From: Antedon mediterranea
Lineage: Eukaryota; Echinodermata; Crinoidea; Comatulida; Antedonidae
DNA: 64,000 bases
Assembly: GCF_964355755.1 (NCBI RefSeq)
Contig: NC_092680.1
Coordinates: 15,167,001-15,231,000 of the forward strand
Direction of reading: 5' to 3'
The translations under genes and the position numbers were made by a program. Below, piece by piece: positions 12,401-23,100 of the stretch; the first letter of the stretch is position 1, and every line of letters begins with the position of its first letter. The notes under the pieces were generated by a model, which worked only from the letters and a program-made list of their open reading frames with translations, did not search any database and had not been told where the DNA came from.

Positions 12401-15397
12401 GGAGTACTATATAATACGTTCGACTATCCTATGATCATGTGTGACAATCTTCAGTTTATACCAGGCTATATTTATGTTCAATCTTTTACTTTTGTTTACA
12501 ATAATGAATAGTAATTCGTCAAAGTAACGAATTAAAATATAGTTATTAATTCCTATTATACACTGTTGCAGAGTCAGGTTGTTGAATGGTCTGGGTGGTA
12601 GTTGTCCGTCCGGGGGGTAGTTGTTCTAAAGGGATAGTTTTCTGGGTGGTAGTTGTCCAGGGGTTAGTTGTCCTACGGAGGTAGTTGTCCTAAAAGATTA
12701 TTTGCCCTCGGAGTATTGTCCAGGTAGGAGGTAGTTGTCCTACGGGGAGTATTGTGTCAGAGGTAGTTGTCCGCGGGGTAATTACCCGGGGGGGGGGGGT
12801 GGTAATTCTCTGGGGGTAATTGTTCTTAGGGGGTAATTGTCCGGGGGATAGTTGTCCAGGGGTTAGTTGTCCAGGGGTTAGTTGTCCTACGGAGGTAGTT
12901 GTCCTAAAACCTAAAAGATTATTTGCCCTCGGAGTATTGTCCAGGAAGTAGTTGTCCTACTTATTATTATGTCAGAGGTAGTTGTCCACGGGGTAATTAC
13001 CGGGGGGGGGGGGGGTAATTGTTCCCAGGGGGTAATTGTTCCCAGGGGGTAATTGTTCCCAAGGGGTAATTGTCCCCAGGGGTAATTGTCCGGGGGTAGT
13101 TTTCCAGGGGGTAGTTGTCCTAAGGGGGTTGTTGTCCTAAGGGGTATTTGTCCGGGGGTATTTGTCCGGGGGTAGTTGTCCGGGGGTAGTTGTCCTAAGG
13201 GGGTAGTTGTCCTAAGGGGGTAGTTGTCCTAAGGGGGTAGTTGTCCTAAGGGGGTAGTTGTCCTAAGGGGGTAGTGGTCCAGGTGGTGGTTGTCCGGGGG
13301 GGGTAGTTTTCCGGGGGATAGTTTTCCGGGGGTAGTTTTCCAGGGGGTAAATGTCCAGGGGGTGAATATCCAGATATGCTCTTGACCAACTGTTTACATG
13401 AGGTATTTGATCTCTGTCCATGCTTTACAGTATATAGCGATCCCTATAATTTCATAATTAATCTCATGAATTATTCATGATTTCTGCCTTAGTCTCATAG
13501 GAGAAACATTAATGCTACCTGGATGCCTATATTAGTGATATAGCTAGCATTGGACAAAAGGGGAAAAGGTTATAAAAAATAATTTTTTTTTTCGTTGTGC
13601 AGAGTATGCTGAGAAGTTAACAACCTTTGGCAGAGGCAAGCATCATCTTGGAGATTTTCTACCGCCAGAAGAACTTAACAAATTTATGGAAACACTGAAT
13701 TCTTTGAAAGAAGGTCGAACACCTGACTACTCGGACTATAAGGAGTTTAAATTACAGGCTGATAACATAGGTAAAGAAATATTTTTGGTATAAAGGTGAG
13801 GATACCAAAAAAAAAACCCATCTCAAAAGGAATCCCCCTTCCCCCACCCTCTGTGGTTTGAGTAACCTCGAAAAGAAGTCTATCTCGTTAAGATAATTAT
13901 ATGGCCGGCTTCTTTTTAAGATATTATGTGGGCTTCTTTTTGAGGTAGACCGTATTTGAATGTCAAAGGAAATGTATGATCAATATTTTAATTACCTTAA
14001 ACTCTTAATTATCTCAACAATCAAGCCTCATATATTTATTCTACAATTTCCTGTTTTCCAAATGGTAATTTTATTGCATCTCTTCTTGTCTGTTGCTTCT
14101 GCTGCTTGGCAAATATGTAAAATTTGCTGGGGATGTCTCAAAAGTCCTATTATTAGTAGCAATTATTAGTAATATTTAATGCATTCATTTCGATAAATAA
14201 AATGAAGTATATGGCAGAAATAAGCCAGGCCCACAGCTTTCTACTATTTGTTTGAAATTATACATTTTAAGTTTTTATTTTCTTTGTGTAGGTTTCCAAA
14301 TGTTACAGAAGCTAGGCTGGAAAGATGGAGAAGGACTTGGGTCAGAGGCTCAGGGAATAACCGCTCCAGTTAACAGGTGCGTCCTATACTAAATATTTAA
14401 TATTTATTAGTGGCAATATAGTGCATATTAATTAGTATCTGTATTCAAATAAAAACATCAATATATCAAAATTATGATAAACAATGATATTAAACAGACT
14501 AAAATCCAAGAACGTGATTAGTCAAAAGGGCATCACATGACTATGGTTAGTGAAGCAATTCATTGAGTAAAAACAAGTTTGTGTCTTTAATAAATATTTC
14601 TTTTTTAACATTCTCACTAAATACCACACAATGCTATAAATAATAGTACTACTAGTAGGTTTAGCGTTAATGCACTCATTGCAGTGAATTTCGCAACAAA
14701 AGACTCTCAGTTAACAACATTTGTTTTGAATTCATTTGTAATGTATTTAGTGAATATTGTAAGAACAAGGAATCATTTTGTAGTATTTTTTGCTAGAGCA
14801 AATCATGAATTGTAAGCCATATATTAAACAGGCAATGTCTGGCTATCTTGCCTGTGGTGGTCAAATGGTGTGACTTACTGTAGGCTAGAAATGTCATTCT
14901 CTGCACATGTTATACCCATCATTTATTGGTAAAGATGGAAGTGAAATTCACACACTTGTGTTTGATAGCAAAGTATAAATTAGCTAAAAAAAAAGTCTGG
15001 AATGGAGTTTTACAACTTTCACATTTGAAATATAGGGCAGCACAAAGGTCAGACAACCAAGGCTTGGGTATTGAGAGGCCAGCTGACTTAACCAAGGAGG
15101 ATGCTGATAATGAGTATGATGCTTACCGTAAACGAATGATGTTAGCCTACAGGTTTAGGCCTAACCCTCTGGTGAGTATTTACATTTTGTTTAAAATTAT
15201 AATACATTATATCATGGTTTGTTTTGTATAATAATAAATATATAATAATAAATGCCTTTAAATTTACTTATTTTTACAAAAATTAAAAAACATAATTATT
15301 TGTTTTAGCTTGTTTACACAGTTACTCCTGATAAAAATAATAAAATGACATTTCCATTTTTTTTTTTCAGAATAATCCAAGGCGTCCTTATTACTAG
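6443..15397 (+). CDS. SUGP1: SURP and G-patch domain-containing protein 1 (splicing factor), 11 exons
   Basis: Inferred coding exons are 6443-6621, 7336-7580, 8314-8487, 9074-9185, 9451-9548, 9935-10167, 10813-10978, 13603-13770, 14292-14376, 15036-15171 and 15371-15397. All have GT/AG introns and join in phase to 540 residues. Domains in order are a basic coiled N-terminus (1-60), a proline-rich stretch (about 61-200), one SURP module (about 203-258) and a KRKRKSRW motif (293-300). That motif fits a nuclear signal and a UHM-ligand motif. After it come a DSDED...GTWEH block, the [16 protein letters not shown] block, a G-patch (about 457-503, with [15 protein letters not shown]) and the terminal [17 protein letters not shown]1 acts in the nucleus in branch-site recognition with SF3B1; its G-patch activates the helicase DHX15 (family knowledge). 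The human protein is about 645 residues with two SURP modules, and only one is found here. The exon 6 donor (gtttgt) and exon 4 acceptor are weak matches to consensus, so those two edges are the least certain. Confidence 0.94.
8583..8663. mobile_element. hAT-type MITE in SUGP1 intron 3
   Basis: An 81-bp element begins CAGTGGCGTAAC and ends GTTACACCACTG, forming terminal inverted repeats. The 8 bp before it (tggtttgc) and after it (tggtttgt) match at 7 of 8 positions, as expected for a hAT target duplication. It has no coding capacity. A relative lies at 9573-9704. Confidence 0.75.
9573..9704. mobile_element. hAT-type MITE in SUGP1 intron 5
   Basis: This 132-bp relative of the element at 8583 starts AAGTGGCGTAAC and ends GTACGCCACTG. 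It shares internal words such as gggtttagcca and gctcatag with that element. It is flanked by a perfect 8-bp direct repeat, CTTGTAAT (9565-9572 and 9705-9712). Confidence 0.8.
10499..10518. repeat. (CTATC)n microsatellite
   Basis: About four pentanucleotide units within SUGP1 intron 6. Confidence 0.8.
11537..11975. repeat. nested inverted repeat with 22-bp minisatellite core
   Basis: Arms of about 70 bp carry aacgggtgtttc, actagagacccgagaccag and cccaatacgaaaagggagac on the left, and their reverse complement on the right. They enclose roughly fourteen units of gggtctcccttttcgtata (about 20-23 bp each). The structure sits in the middle of the foldback element. The open frame across it on the minus strand is a by-product of the repeat. 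Confidence 0.85.
12045..12245. repeat. repeat with spaced TTTATT words, copy 1
   Basis: A segment with recurrent gtttattNNN words includes tttgaggggaatttatttaa. A related stretch occurs in inverted orientation at about 57735-57860 in PPIB intron 1, sharing the same 18-bp core. It is probably a dispersed repeat of unknown class. Confidence 0.5.
14552..14635 (+). pseudogene. decayed copy of the SUGP1 exon 6/intron 6 boundary
   Basis: This stretch in intron 9 aligns with 10142-10225. It shares gaagcaattcattga, then aaaacaagtttgtgtcttta, and further on aaataccacaca. In the copy the Gln codon after FIE has become a stop. It is an intragenic partial duplication that spans a splice donor. It is not expected to be used as an exon. 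Confidence 0.7.
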
Positions 15398-16288
15398 AAA
15401 GATTGACAAGAATTGAACAGTTTTTTTTATTAATGTAGATATTTAATGAAATCAAAGTGAACAAACATTTAAATAATAATAATACAGTACACATATGAAC
15501 AGAGACTTTGATTAGCGTTATATTTATAACACACCTACAGTGTAAGTAGATTCTTGATTGGACAAGTGTGAGTCACATAATTTAAAGTAAATTTACTGTA
15601 GAATTCTCGCGAGTGCAGTATTGAGTACTGTAATTTTGTTTTGCGTATATAGCATACGGATGATATATGCATACTGGCATACAGCTTGTGTTTTAGCACA
15701 CAATCATATACAATTTTGTTTAGATTGAATTTTACATGGATATAATCTAACCTAGTTTGTATTCAAAATAACTGTGGCATTAACTTTTCCAAAAACTAGA
15801 CTAAATGGTTTTCACAATGTAATTTAAAGATGCATTTATGGGTTCATTGAAATTCTGATTTCGAGAAAGTTCTACTTCGAATTTTCTCCAATTGATCAAT
15901 ATATGGATATAGTTGTTGTTCTCACACAAACATTGTGAATTTACTATCCTTTAATATTGTAAATAATAGCGCTGTTTTATCAATGAAGGCCCTTCCTTTC
16001 CCTCTGAAAGATTACTGGAAATTAGTGACAATAGTCAACACTTCCAATCGATCGCTTACCATTAAACTGACCCCTTGCTTGTTTTACAACAAATTCTGGC
16101 CGCAGAATGAATTTTAAATAGTATAAAGAAATCTACAGATATCCAGGAATTTGGGATATTCCAGAAGTCTTTGTATTTGTTGGTTGTAATCTATGTTGAT
16201 TTTGATATACTAATGTACAAGAACAAGTTTATTATTATGTTATTAATTAAATGAATGATGATGATTAAAATGTTTTTTGCGTTGTTGT
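15398..16288. other. SUGP1 3' region, up to the tRNA array
   Basis: AT-rich sequence immediately after the SUGP1 stop codon. No canonical AATAAA was located after the stop, and a variant polyadenylation signal may be used. No other gene was recognised. The tRNA array spacer sequence starts abruptly near 16289. Confidence 0.5.
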
Positions 16289-16360
16289 TGAGTATTCGAA
16301 AGAGTTAAAGAGAAATAATTTATGGAAAATTCGAAGTATGTGTGAATTAAAAACACAAAT

Positions 16361-16432
16361 TAGAAGAGCGAGGTTTCGATCCTCGGACCTCTGGGTTATG
16401 GGCCCAGCACGCTTCCGCTGCGCCACTATGCT
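16361..16432 (-). tRNA. tRNA-iMet(CAT), first copy of the array, degenerate
   Basis: This leftmost gene keeps the CAT anticodon and the ATCGAAA T loop. Substitutions in both acceptor strands (AGCATAG against CTCTTCT) leave mismatches, so it is probably less functional than the interior copies. Confidence 0.85.
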
Positions 16433-17844
16433 GGATGATTAAAAGAAAGGGTTAAAGAGAAATAATTTACGGAAAATTCGAAATATACGTGTGAATTAAA
16501 AGCAAAACTTAGCAGAGCGAGGTTTCGATCCTCGGACCTTTGGGTTATGGGCCCAGCACGCTTTCGCTGCGCCACTCTGCTGGTTGAGTATTCGAAAGAG
16601 TTAAAGAGAAATAATTCATGGAAAATGCGAAATACGTGTGAATTAAAAACACAAATTAGCAGAGCGAGGTTTCGATCCTCGGACCTCTGGGTTATTGGCC
16701 CAGCACGCTTCCGCTGCGCCACTCTGCTGGATGAGTATAAGAAAGAGTTAAAGAGAAATAATTTATGGAAAATTCGAAGTATGTGTGAATTATAAACACA
16801 AATTAGCAGAGCGAGGTTTCGATCCTCGGACCTCTGGGTTATGGGCCCAGCACGCTTCCGCTGCGCCACTCTGCTGGTTGAGTATTAGAAAGAGTTAAAG
16901 AGAAATAATTTATGGAAAATTCGAAATACGTGTGAATTAAAAACACAAATTAGCAGAGCGAGGTTTCGATCCTCGGACCTCTGGGTTATGGGCCCAGCAC
17001 GCTTCCGCTGGGCCACTCTGCTGGATGATTATAAGAAAGGGTTAAAGAGAAATAATTTATGGAAAATTCGAAATATACGTGTGAATTAAAAATAAAACTT
17101 AGCAGAGCGAGGTTTCGATCCTCAGACCTCTGGGTTATGGGCCCAGCACGCTTCCGCTGCGCCACTCTGCTGGCTGAGAGTATAAGAAAGAGTTGAAGAG
17201 AAATAATTTATGGAAAATTCGAAGTACGTGTGAATTAAAAACACAAATTAGCAGAGCGAGGTTTCGATCCTTGGACCTCTGGGTTATGGGCCCAGCACGC
17301 TTCCGCTGCGCCACTCTGCTGGCTGAGTATTCGAAAGAGTTAAAGAGAAATAATTTATGGAAAATTCGAAATACGTGTGAATTAAAAACACAAATTAGCA
17401 GAGCGAGGTTTCGATCCTCGGACCTCTGGTGGGTTATGGGCCCAGCACGCTTCCGCTGCGCCACTCTGCTAGTGAGTATTCGAAAGAGTTAAAGAGAAAT
17501 AATTTATGGAAACTTCGAAATACGTGTGAATTAAAAACAAAATGTAGCAGAGAGCGAGGTTTCGATCCTCGGACCTCTGGGTTATGGGCCCAGCACGCTT
17601 CCGCTGCGCCACTCTGCTGGATGAGAGTATAAGAAAGAGTTAAAGAGAAATAATTTTTGGAAAATTCGAAGTACGTGTGAATTAAAAACACAAATTAGCA
17701 GAGCGAGGTTTCGATCCTCGGACCTCTGGGTTATGGGCCCAGCAGGCTTCCGCTGCGCCACTCTGCTGGATGAGTATAAGAAAGGGTTAAAGAGAAATAA
17801 TTTATGGAAAATTCGAAATATACGCGTGAATTAAAAACAAAACT

Positions 17845-17916
17845 TAGCAGAGCGAGGTTTCGATCCTCGGACCTCTGGGTTGTGGGCCCAGCAAGCTTCC
17901 GCTGCGCCACTCTGCT
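17845..17916 (-). tRNA. tRNA variant, anticodon CAC (from iMet)
   Basis: The anticodon loop reads CCCACAA, so U36 has become C and the anticodon is CAC (Val). Most copies of this type (17845, 18.6, 19.1, 20.6, 22.1, 22.5, 23.4 and 23.8 kb) also carry GCTTGC in place of GCGTGC. That breaks a D-stem pair and creates a HindIII site. Two further copies (26.65 and 30.74 kb) have the CAC anticodon with a different D-arm change. They are probably non-functional initiator derivatives. Confidence 0.85.
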
Positions 17917-18420
17917 GGTTGAGTATTCGAAAGAGTTAAAGAGAAATAATTTATGGAAAATTCGAAGTACGTGTGAATTAAAAACACAAATTAGCAGAGC
18001 GAGGTTTCGATCCTCGGACCTCTGGGTTATGGGCACAGCACGCTTCCGCTGCGCCACTCTGCTGGATGAGTATAAGAAAGAGTTAAAGAGAAATAATTTA
18101 TGGAAAATTCGAAGTACGCGTGAATTAAAAACACAAATTAGCAGAGTGAGGTTTCGATCCTCGGACCTCTGGGTTATGGGCCAAGCACGCTTCCGCTGCG
18201 CCACTCTGCTGGATGAGTATAAGAAAGAGTTAAAGAGAAATAATTTATGGAAAATTCGAAGTACGTGTGAATTAAAAACAGAAATTAGCAGAGCGAGGTT
18301 TCGATCCTCGGACCTCTGGGTTATGGGCCCAGCACGCTTCCGCTGCGCCACTCTGCTGGATGAGTATAAGAAAGAGTTAAAGAGAAATAATTTATGGAAA
18401 ATTCGAAGTACGTGTGAATT

Positions 18421-18425
18421 AAAAA
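18421..18425 (-). terminator. Pol III T-run terminator of the representative copy
   Basis: On the minus strand a run of five T lies 8-12 nt beyond the tRNA 3' end. Most units have TTTTT or two TTTT runs in this place. Units with the trailer TTTGTGTTTATAATTC lack a run of four here, and would depend on the TTTT about 35 nt downstream. Confidence 0.8.
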
Positions 18426-18432
18426 CACAAAT

Positions 18433-18504
18433 TAGCAGAGCGAGGTTTCGATCCTCGGACCTCTGGGTTATGGGCCCAGCACGCTTCCGCTGCGCCACTC
18501 TGCT
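18433..18504 (-). tRNA. tRNA-iMet(CAT), representative canonical copy
   Basis: The gene is 72 nt. It has acceptor AGCAGAG/CTCTGCT with A1:U72, and a D arm GCGC...GCGT containing the A box TGGCGCAGCGG. The anticodon arm is CTGGG-CCCATAA-CCCAG (C33, anticodon CAT, three G:C pairs), and the T arm is CGAGG-ATCGAAA-CCTCG. These are hallmarks of animal cytoplasmic initiator tRNA, which brings methionine to the start codon in the eIF2 ternary complex. It has no intron and no encoded CCA. Most units in the array carry this sequence or a one-base variant. Confidence 0.98.
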
Positions 18505-18532
18505 GGATGAGTATAAGAAAGAGTTAAAGAGA

Positions 18533-18544
18533 AATAATTTATGG
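18533..18544 (-). promoter_or_regulatory. conserved TATA-like box upstream of each tRNA gene
   Basis: CCATAAATTATT lies at about -40 to -29 relative to the tRNA 5' end and recurs in almost every spacer, with occasional CATGAATT changes. Its position fits upstream TATA-like elements that help TFIIIB placement at some tRNA genes in insects, plants and fission yeast. A role here is inferred; the spacer could also be conserved simply through homogenisation. Confidence 0.5.
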
Positions 18545-18968
18545 AAAATTCGAAGTACGTGTGAATTAAAAACACAAATTAGCAGAGCGAGGTTTCGATC
18601 CTCGGACCTCTGGGTTGTGGGCCCAGCAAGCTTCCGCTGCGCCACTCTGCTGGTTCAGTATTCGAAAGAGTTAAAGAGAAATAATTTATGGAAAATTCGA
18701 AGTACGTGTGAATTAAAAACACAAATTAGCAGAGCGAGGTTTCGATCCTCGGACCTCTGGGTTATGGGCCCAGCACGCTTCCGCTGCGCCACTCTGCTGG
18801 ATGAGTATAAGAAAGGATTAAAGAGAAATAATTTATGGAAAATTCGAAATATACGTGTGAATTAAAAGCAAAATTTAGCAGAGCGAGGTTTCGATCCACG
18901 GACCTCTGGGTTATGGGCCCAGCACGCTTCCGTTGCGCCACTTTGCTGGATGAGTATAAGAAAGGGTT

Positions 18969-19047
18969 AAGTTTATTCCATTCTGTAAGGGGCGGGTTTC
19001 CCGCTGTTGAATGAGTTTGAATAAAATAAATAAAATAAAATAAAATA
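18969..19047. mobile_element. short retroelement-like 3' end inserted in the tRNA array
   Basis: The normal spacer is interrupted by about 78 bp unrelated to the array: ccattctgtaaggggcgggt, then gaatgagtttgaat, then an (aaaat)n tail. A unique stretch ending in a short A-rich repeat is typical of a 5'-truncated SINE or LINE end. It is the only clear foreign insertion inside the array. Part of the spacer (gttaaagagaaat) was lost or altered at the junction. Confidence 0.55.
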
Positions 19048-20131
19048 AAGAGAATTTATGGAAAATTCGAAATATACGTGTGAATTAAAAACAAAACTTA
19101 GCAGAGCGAGGTTTCGATCCTCGGACCTCTGGGTTGTGGGCCCAGCAAGCTTCCGCTGCGCCACTCTGCTGGTTGAGTATTCGAAAGAGTTAAAGAGAAA
19201 TAATTTATGGAAAATTCGAAGTACGTGTGAATTAAAAACACAAATTAGCAGAGCGAGGTTTCGATCCTCGGACCTCTGGGTTATGGGCCCAGCACGCTTC
19301 CGCTGCGCCACTCTGCTGGATGAGTATAAGAAAGAGTTAAAGAGAAATAATTTATGGAAAATTCGAAGTACGTGTGAATTAAAAACACAAATTAGCAGAG
19401 CGAGGTTTCGATCCTCGGACCTCTGGGTTATGGGCCCAGCACGCTTCCGCTGCGCCACTCTGCTGGATGAGTATAAGAAAGAGTTAAAGAGAAATAATTT
19501 ATGGAAAATTCGAAGTACGTGTGAATTAAAAACACAAATTAGCAGAGCGAGGTTTCGATCCTCGGACCTCTGGGTTATGGGCCCAGCACGCTTCCGCTGC
19601 GCCACTCTGCTGGATGAGTATAAGAAAGAGTTAAAGAGAAATAATTTATTGAAAATTCGAAGTACGTGTGAATTAAAAACACAAATTAGCAGAGCGAGGT
19701 TTCGATTCTCGGACCTCTGGGTTATGGGCCCAGCACGCTTCCGCTGCGCCACTCTGCTGGATGAGTATTCGAAAGAGTTAAAGAGAAATAATTCATGGAA
19801 AATGCGAAATACGTGTGAATTAAAAATAAAATTTAGCAGAGGGCGAGGTTTCGATCCTCGGACCTCTGGGTTATGGGCCCAGCACGCTTTCAATGCTCCA
19901 TTCTGCTGGTTGAGTATTAGAAAGAGTTAAAGAGAAATAATTTATGGAAAATTCGAAGTACGTGTGAATTAAAAACACAAATTAGCAGAGCGAGGTTTCG
20001 ATCCTCGGACCTCTGGGTTATGGGCCCAGCACGTTTCCGCTGCGCCACTCTGCTGGATGAGTATAAGAAAGGATTAAAGAGAAATAATTTATGGAAAATT
20101 CGAAATATACGTGTGAATTAAAAATAAAATT

Positions 20132-20197
20132 TAGCAGAGGGCGAGGTTTCGATCCTCGGACCTCTGGGCCCACACGATTCCGCTGCGCCACTCTGCT
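20132..20197 (-). pseudogene. tRNA-iMet pseudogene lacking the anticodon loop
   Basis: The acceptor and T arm remain, but about six bases including the CAT are missing (ctctgggcccacacg on the plus strand). The same deletion recurs near 21.78, 23.11, 25.61 and 28.71 kb. Related forms with ctctggaccca lie near 24.44 and 25.18 kb. These units were carried along in the tandem duplications. Confidence 0.85.
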
Positions 20198-23100
20198 GGA
20201 TGAGAGTATAAGAAAGAGTTAAAGAGAAATAATTTTTGGAAAATTCGAAGTACGTGTGAATTAAAAACACAAATTATCAGAGCGAGGTTTCGATCCTCGG
20301 ACCTCTGGGTTATGGGCCCAGCACGCTTCCGCTGCGCCACTCTGCTGGATGAGTATAAGAAAGGGTTAAAGAGAAATAATTTTTGGAAAATTCGAAGTAC
20401 GTGTGAATTAAAAACACAAATTAGCAGAGCGAGGTTTCGATCCTCGGACCTCTGGGTTATGGGCCCAGCACGCTTCCGCTGCGCCACTCTGCTGGATGAG
20501 TATAAGAAAGGGTTAAAGAGAAATAATTTATGGAAAATTCGAAATATACGTGTGAATTAAAAACAAAACTTAGCAGAGCGAGGTTTCGATCCTCGGACCT
20601 CTGGGTTGTGGGCCCAGCAAGCTTCCGCTGCGCCACTCTGCTGGTTGAGTATTCGAAAGAGTTAAAGAGAAATAATTTATGGAAAATTCGAAGTACGTGT
20701 GAATTAAAAACACAAATTAGCAGAGCGAGGTTTCGATCCTCGGACCTCTGGGTTATGGGCCCAGCACGCTTCCGCTGCGCCACTCTGCTGGATGAGTATA
20801 AGAAAGGATTAAAGAGAAATAATTTATAGAAAATTCGAAATATACGTGTGAATTAAAAGCAAAATTTAGCAGAGCGAGGTTTAGATCCACGGACCTCTGG
20901 GTTATGGGCCCAGCCCGCTTCCGTTGCGCCACTTTGCTGGATGAGTATAAGAAAGGGTTAAAGAGAAATAATTTATGGAAAATTCGAAATATACGTGTGA
21001 ATTAAAAACAAAACTTAGCAGAGCGAGGTTTCGATCCTCGGACCTCTGGGTTATGGGCCCAGCACGCTTCCGCTGCGCCACTCTGCTGGATGAGTATAAG
21101 AAAGAGTTAAAGAGAAATAATTTATGGAAAATTCGAAGTACGTGTGAATTAAAAACACAAATTAGCAGAGCGAGGTTTCGATCCTCGGACCTCTGGGTTA
21201 TGGGCCCAGCACGCTTCCGCTGCGCCACTCTGCTGGATGAGTATAAGAAAGAGTTAAAGAGAAATAATTTATGGAAAATTCGAAGTACGTGTGAATTAAA
21301 AACACAAATTAGCAGAGCGAGGTTTCGATCCTCGGACCTCTGGGTTATGGGCCCAGCACGCTTCCGCTGCGCCACTCTGCTGGATGAGTATTCGAAAGAG
21401 TTAAAGAGAAATAATTCATGGAAAATGCGAAATACGTGTGAATTAAAAATAAAATTTAGCAGAGGGCGAGGTTTCGATCCTCGGACCTCTGGGTTATGGG
21501 CCCAGCACGCTTTCAATGCTCCATTCTGCTGGTTGAGTATTAGAAAGAGTTAAAGATAAATAATTTATGGAAAATTCGAAGTACGTGTGAATTAAAAACA
21601 CAAATTAGCAGAGCGAGGTTTCGATCCTCGGACCTCTGGGTTATGGGCCCAGCACGCTTCCGCTGCGCCACTCTGCTGGATGAGTATAAGAAAGGATTAA
21701 AGAGAAATAATTTATGGAAAATTCGAAATATACGTGTGAATTAAAAATAAAATTTAGCAGAGGGCGAGGTTTCGATCCTCGGACCTCTGGGCCCACACGA
21801 TTCCGCTGCGCCACTCTGCTGGATGAGAGTATAAGAAAGAGTTAAAGAGAAATAATTTTTGGAAAATTCGAAGTACGTGTGAATTAAAAACACAAATTAT
21901 CAGAGCGAGGTTTCGATCCTCGGACCTCTGGGTTATGGGCCCAGCACGCTTCCGCTGCGCCACTCTGCTGGATGAGTATAAGAAAGGGTTAAAGAGAAAT
22001 AATTTATGGAAAATTGGAAATATACGTGTGAATTAAAAACAAAACTTAGCAGAGCGAGGTTTCGATCCTCGGACCTCTGGGTTGTGGGCCCAGCAAGCTT
22101 CCGCTGCGCCACTCTGCTGGTTGAATATTCGAAAGAGTTAAAGAGAAATAATTTATGGAAAATTCGAAGTACGTGTGAATTAAAAACACAAATTAGCAGA
22201 GCGAGGTTTCGATCCTCGGACCTCTGGGTTATGGGCCCAGCACGCTTCCGCTGCGCCACTCTGCTGGATGAGTATAAGAAAGGATTAAAGAGAAATAATT
22301 TATGGAAAATTCGAAATATACGTGTGAATTAAAAGCAAAATTTAGCAGAGCGAGGTTTCGATCCACGGACCTCTGGGTTATGGGCCCAGCACGCTTCCGC
22401 TGCGCCACTTTGCTGGATGAGTATAAGAAAGGGTTAAAGAGAAATAATTTATGGAAAATTCAAAATATACGTGTGAATTAAAAACAAAACTTAGCAGAGC
22501 GAGGTTTCGATCCTCGGACCTCTGGGTTGTGGGCCCAGCAAGCTTCCGCTGCGCCACTCTGCTGGTTGAGTATTCGAAAGAGTTAAAGAGAAATAATTTA
22601 TGGAAAATTCGAAATACGTGTGAATTAAAAACACAAATTAGCAGAGCGAGGTTTCGATCCTCGGACCTCTGGGTTATGGGCCCAGCACGCTTCCGCTGCG
22701 CCACTCTGCTAGATGATTATAAGAAAGGGTTAAAGAGAAATAATTCATGGAAAATGCGAAATACGTGTGAATTAAAAATAAAATTTAGCAGAGGGCGAGG
22801 TTTCGATCCTCGGACCTCTGGGTTATGGGCCCAGCACGCTTTCAATGCTCCATTCTGCTGGTTGAGTATTAGAAAAAGTTAAAGAGAAATAATTCATGGA
22901 AAATGCGAAATACGTGTGAATTAAAAACACAAATTAGCAGAGCGAGGTTTCGATCCTCGGACCTCTGGGTTATGGGCCCAGCACGCTTCCGCTGCGCCAC
23001 TCTGCTGGATGAGTATAAGAAAGGATTAAAGAGAAATAATTTATGGAAAATTCGAAATATACGTGTGAATTAAAAATAAAATTTAGCAGAGGGCGAGGTT

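Larger units (their letters stand above)
11096..13489. mobile_element. 2.4-kb foldback-like element in SUGP1 intron 7
   Basis: The termini form 26-bp inverted repeats matching at 25 of 26 positions (11096-11121 and 13464-13489; outer bases AGGCAGAAATCATG). They are flanked by TA on both sides (11094-11095 and 13490-13491), the target preference of Tc1/mariner-type elements. Inside, a degenerate minisatellite of about 11-14 bp units appears in opposite orientations on the two sides: ctacccccttaggacaa at about 11280-11490, and its complement at about 12570-13370. The element could therefore fold into a very long imperfect hairpin. The core holds a second inverted repeat. No transposase frame is present, so it would depend on an enzyme supplied in trans. 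Confidence 0.75.

Noticed and set aside
13960-14169. 69-codon frame between SUGP1 exons 8 and 9
   Set aside because: It lies within an intron in DNA without domain signatures, and splicing exon 8 directly to exon 9 preserves the conserved G-patch frame.
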